Source: Hippopus hippopus
Taxonomy: Eukaryota > Mollusca > Bivalvia > Cardiida > Cardiidae
Direction of reading: 5' to 3'
Length of the DNA stretch: 64,000 bases
NCBI GenBank assembly: GCA_946811185.2
Contig: OX328098.1
Span: 21,213,084 to 21,277,083, forward strand
Under the pieces are notes generated by a model. It did no database searches and was not told the DNA's origin. It was given only the letters and a program-made list of their open reading frames with translations. Position numbers and translations under genes: made by a program. Shown here in pieces: positions 63,097 through 64,000 of this stretch (within the stretch, counting starts at the first letter, position 1; every line of letters starts with the position of its first letter).

Positions 63097-63440
63097 CTAG
63101 CTCAAGTGATGGAATTTGTGTTTCAAAAGATTGAAAAAAATGTGGAAAAAGAGGAAAATGACGCTATCCAGCGTTTTTTCCTGTTTCCCTAATATTATCT
63201 ACTATTTCAAAGACATATTAGGTTATTTGAACTACATTTATTTTGTGGTCTGCAACTGGGCTCAATATGGAAGAGTCTACAATCTAGAGCTTACCATACT
63301 CTGTAACATACGAAATCCCTCTCTGATAGGGTTCAAAACATTGTGAGGTAAACAGAAACTGTCTGCTTTTCCCATAATATTTTCAAGTCTTCTCGCCTAG
63401 GGTTGCAAAAATTTAAGATAATATGGTAACAGTTTATGGT
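63097..63440. mobile_element. MITE A fragments
   Basis: Pieces in both orientations (GCTCAAGTGATGGAATTTGT, TTTGTGGTCTGCAACTGGGC, CAAAACATTGTGAGGTAAAC); no intact hairpin. Confidence 0.55.
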
Positions 63441-63465
63441 GTTTGGTTAGGCAAACCCATTAACC

Positions 63466-63680
63466 TTAACTCTTTCCTTACTGCAGATGACACAGGATCC
63501 TTTTATGGACAGTGTAGATCAAGTTCAGACAACACAGAATGTGCAGTCTGATCTCTGATCTACACTGTCCACTCTTCTATACTAGATTATGACTAAACTG
63601 TCTCTTCGTCTTGCTGTTGAACTACTCTAGCTACCATTGAAAATGTGTATTTTATTTTTTCTGTGGTGAAAGTGTTAATG
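63466..63680. mobile_element. MITE C, complete
   Basis: TTAACTCTTTCCTTACTGCA to GGTGAAAGTGTTAA; core GGACAGTGTAGATCAAGTTC .. GTGCAGTCTGATCTCTGATC. Confidence 0.85.
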
Positions 63681-64000
63681 CTTAATAAACAAAACTTTGT
63701 AAGTATGTCCAAAACATTGGCATAACTAAAAACAAAATCAAAGATGGCACTTATGTTGCTTTATTTAATAAACAAACAAAGTTTGTGAAAATTGTCCTGA
63801 CATCTATCAGTGTATTAAAATGTGAAGGTCATTGTCATGGCAACATTCATCTTCATATCACTAAGGCAACATCTCTTTCATCTGACAAACTTTAACAATT
63901 TTTTTCAGCAAAACCTGACATTCCCCACTATTGTACAGACTGTGTGATAAATTCATTAGGTTTATCAGCATTCTTTCAAGTGCCAACAACATAGGGTTAA
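63681..64000. other. No recognised feature
   Basis: Window end; intergenic-looking, no gene seen. Confidence 0.4.

Noticed and set aside
8208..63192. Many similar short frames with ENIVGKGENAGYQHFLLFP or MLVTSIFSFSHNVF
   Set aside because: They are read-through of the MITE A palindrome in different frames, not a protein family.

Overview
The window looks like intron-rich, AT-rich animal DNA, most likely from a bivalve mollusc. The reasons are short exons with canonical GT/AG splice sites, very long introns, tRNA-headed SINEs with CAAT-rich tails, Helentron-like repeats of the kind common in bivalves, and dense miniature DNA transposons. The species cannot be named from sequence alone. There is no operon, CRISPR array or viral genome.

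One cellular gene is visible. It lies on the minus strand and encodes the N-terminal two thirds of an M13-family (neprilysin/endothelin-converting-enzyme-like) type II membrane zinc metallopeptidase. Twelve exons join in frame: 53571-53354 (first coding exon 1a), 20954-20809 (membrane anchor), 19615-19385, 17916-17788, 15953-15777, 13591-13409, 12571-12479, 11583-11453, 10128-10016, 7463-7354, 1574-1398 and 319-216. A second possible first exon, 1b (27078-26919), has the same splice phase and encodes a different cytoplasmic tail. Together exons 1a to 12 give about 600 codons. The catalytic HExxH exon must lie beyond base 1.

Nearly all the rest is transposable-element DNA filling this gene's introns and upstream flank. 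The dominant component is family A, a roughly 230-bp MITE with termini TTAACYCTTTACCA and an almost perfect 60-bp central palindrome; more than 70 full or partial copies are present in both orientations. 'Forward' below means the ACGACAAAATTTT end comes first; 'reverse' means the ACAATCCCGACTTTT end comes first. Family C has a different core hairpin (GTGTAGATCAAGATCAGACT) but similar TTAACYCTTT ends. Family B has GAGCCATGCTCTG ends.

Other elements by region: 2.4-7.3 kb holds a four-level nest (Helentron-like in hAT in Helentron-like in MITE A). 8.1-9.7 kb is a degenerate minisatellite invaded by MITEs. 22.4-25.3 kb is a foldback element with 1.1-kb arms inserted into a MITE A hairpin. 31.5-32.5 kb is a diverged tandem array. 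34.3-35.7 and 59.7-61.0 kb are two dead DD34D mariner copies. 40.0-40.6 kb is a 593-bp LTR miniature (TRIM-like) whose LTRs each contain a complete tRNA-like cloverleaf. 45.3-48.7 kb has three further inverted-repeat elements with TSDs. 53.6-64 kb is the 5' flank of exon 1a, with more MITEs and SINEs.

The most unusual features are the tRNA-bearing TRIM-like element, the palindrome MITE with paired arm changes and flipped centre bases, and the two alternative first exons of the peptidase.
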